This document shows positions 6,234 to 6,951 of a DNA stretch of 6,951 nt, piece by piece (the first letter of the stretch is position 1; every line of letters begins with the position of its first letter). Under the pieces are notes generated by a model, which saw only the letters and a list, made by a program, of their open reading frames with translations, ran no database searches and was not told the DNA's origin. Both the position numbers and the translations under genes were made by a program. The stretch is from the NCBI GenBank assembly GCA_028821635.1, contig JAPPDO010000153.1, forward strand, positions 1 to 6,951, read 5' to 3'. The stretch comes from Ekhidna sp. (lineage in GTDB: Bacteria; Bacteroidota; Bacteroidia; Cytophagales; Cyclobacteriaceae).

Positions 6234-6650
6234 ATGTACTCAACAGAATTAGTTGTACCCATGAAGGCTCAACTTATAGAAAATGGATTTAAAGAATTTA
6301 CTACTGCTGATGATGTAGACCGTCACTTAAAAAATCACAAAGGGACATCCTTGATGGTTATTAACTCCGTGTGCGGATGCGCAGCGGGAACCTGTAGACC
6401 GGGTGTTTTACTTTCTTTGGAGAAGTCTGTCAAAAAGCCGGATAATTTAACGACTGTTTTTGCAGGATTTGACACAGAGGCAACACAAAAAGCAAGAGAA
6501 TATACGTTGCCCTTCCCTCCCTCCTCACCGTCAATAGCTCTTTTTAAAGACGGTGATTTAGTTCATATGGTCGAAAGACATCATATTGAGGGAAGATCAG
6601 CAGAAATGATTGCAGACCATCTGGAAGATGTTTACAAAGAGTTTTGTTAA
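6234..6650 (+). CDS. BrxA/BrxB-family bacilliredoxin (YphP/YqiW family)
   Basis: Thioredoxin-fold protein of 138 residues, the normal size for this family. It has the family's signature NSVCGCAAG with Cys47 and Cys49 forming the CGC active site, followed by RPGV. Bacillus members reduce mixed disulfides between protein cysteines and bacillithiol; some Bacteroidota are thought to make that thiol. The later FAGFDTEAT, PFPPSSPSIALFKDGDLVHMVERHHIEGR region (residues 78-121), with its cis-proline-type loop and HHIEG motif, also fits. Two further cysteines stand out: Cys54, where Bacillus members as I recall have alanine (GNARP), and Cys138, the last residue. It follows sufT by 28 bases on the same strand and precedes the operon terminator. 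A role in protecting or recycling Suf cysteines is inferred from position. BrxA and BrxB cannot be told apart here. Confidence 0.9.
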   Translation: MYSTELVVPMKAQLIENGFKEFTTADDVDRHLKNHKGTSLMVINSVCGCAAGTCRPGVLLSLEKSVKKPDNLTTVFAGFDTEATQKAREYTLPFPPSSPSIALFKDGDLVHMVERHHIEGRSAEMIADHLEDVYKEFC

Positions 6651-6664
6651 AAACTAATAGCAAT

Positions 6665-6688
6665 AAAAGCTCCAAATTGGAGCTTTTT
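6665..6688. terminator. Intrinsic terminator, probably bidirectional, between convergent genes
   Basis: AAAAGCTCC (6665-6673) pairs with GGAGCTTTT (6679-6687); an inner A-T pair makes a 10-bp stem with a three-base loop. A T-run (6684-6688) follows on the + strand, and the A-run at 6665-6668 gives a T-run when read from the minus strand. It lies 14 bases after the bacilliredoxin stop and 2 bases before the end of the opposing gene, so it can end both transcripts. Confidence 0.9.
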
Positions 6689-6690
6689 AG

Positions 6691-6951
6691 TTAATTACCT
6701 AGCTTAAACAAGCTATATCCAATGGATAATTGAAAGGTTCTGTTTTTAATTGATTTTTCATCAGTTAAATTATTGATGTCAGACAAACCTAATACATATC
6801 TTGCTGATAATTGCAGACCAAAGGGAATATCCCACCCTGCGCCTAACGCTGCACTAAGGTCACTCTCTTTAAATCTATTACCAAGAGATTTACCATCTTG
6901 ATCCTCTGCATTGGTAAGAATACCAAATTGAGGACCAACCTGAAAGTTTAA
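6691..6951 (-). CDS. C-terminal part of a PorT-like/porin-family outer-membrane beta-barrel protein (5' end outside window)
   Basis: Read on the minus strand, a frame is open from the window edge to a TAA at 6693-6691, giving the last 86 residues. The sequence alternates hydrophobic and polar residues in amphipathic beta strands: FQVGPQFGIL, then a polar loop (about residues 15-30), LSAALGAGWDIPFGLQLSARY, VLGLSDINN, and a final strand RTFQLSIGYSLFKLGN. The patterns 'GPQFG', 'ALGAGW', 'ARYVLGLSDI' and 'KNRTFQLSIGYS' are typical of the Bacteroidota outer-membrane beta-barrel family that includes PorT (OMP_b-brl_2). Its signal peptide would lie outside the window. It converges on the suf operon and shares the terminator with it, so a shared function is not implied. 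Specific substrate or role cannot be told. Confidence 0.83.
   Translation of the reverse strand, partial: LNFQVGPQFGILTNAEDQDGKSLGNRFKESDLSAALGAGWDIPFGLQLSARYVLGLSDINNLTDEKSIKNRTFQLSIGYSLFKLGN

Noticed and set aside
6700..6715. Inverted repeat TAGCTT-AAAC-AAGCTA as a second terminator
   Set aside because: It lies in the last codons of the minus-strand gene, has no T-run, and a much stronger terminator is adjacent.
1..6951. CRISPR array, transposase, tRNA or rRNA
   Set aside because: No regularly spaced repeats, no transposase-like protein and no cloverleaf or rRNA sequence were seen on either strand.

Overview
The window carries a complete SUF-type iron-sulfur cluster assembly operon from what is almost certainly a member of the Bacteroidota. 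Three things point to that phylum. The first gene ends in a type IX secretion (Por) sorting domain. The last gene is the C-terminal part of a PorT-like outer-membrane beta-barrel protein. The operon order sufB-sufC-sufD-sufS-sufE-sufT, with no Shine-Dalgarno sequences and A/T-rich leaders, is also typical of the phylum. I cannot resolve the genus from sequence alone.

Layout. Bases 1-281 are the 3' end of a secreted protein: the tail of a cadherin/Ig-like repeat followed by a T9SS sorting domain. This stretch is markedly GC-richer (157 of 281 bases, 56%) than what follows. Bases 282-818 are a 537-base gap with no convincing gene. It holds several short inverted and direct repeats, including a recurrent GCATAATT motif, and a candidate Bacteroidota -7 element just before sufB. 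Bases 819-6205 hold sufBCDSE and sufT on the + strand. The last five of these are joined by 1- or 4-base stop/start overlaps, so they are probably one translationally coupled transcript. After a 28-base spacer made only of A and T comes a BrxA/BrxB-family bacilliredoxin (6234-6650). A 10-bp hairpin with a T-run (6665-6688) ends the operon. It also separates it from a convergent, partial porin-family gene on the minus strand (6691-6951, running off the right edge).

How the genes work together. SufS takes sulfur from cysteine as a persulfide and SufE relays it. The SufB-SufC2-SufD complex, driven by the SufC ATPase, builds the cluster. SufT (DUF59/MIP18 family) probably helps deliver or mature clusters in target proteins. 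The bacilliredoxin is a thioredoxin-fold protein with a CGC active site whose family removes bacillithiol from protein cysteines; in this position it may protect or recycle the reactive cysteines of the SUF proteins. There is no A-type carrier (sufA/iscA) and no Rrf2/IscR or SufR-type regulator in the window. All catalytic residues I could check in SufB, SufC, SufD, SufS and SufE are present, so the machinery looks functional. The genes are well-known families; the most interesting points are the bacilliredoxin in the operon with an extra cysteine near its active site, and the repeat-rich unexplained leader upstream of sufB.
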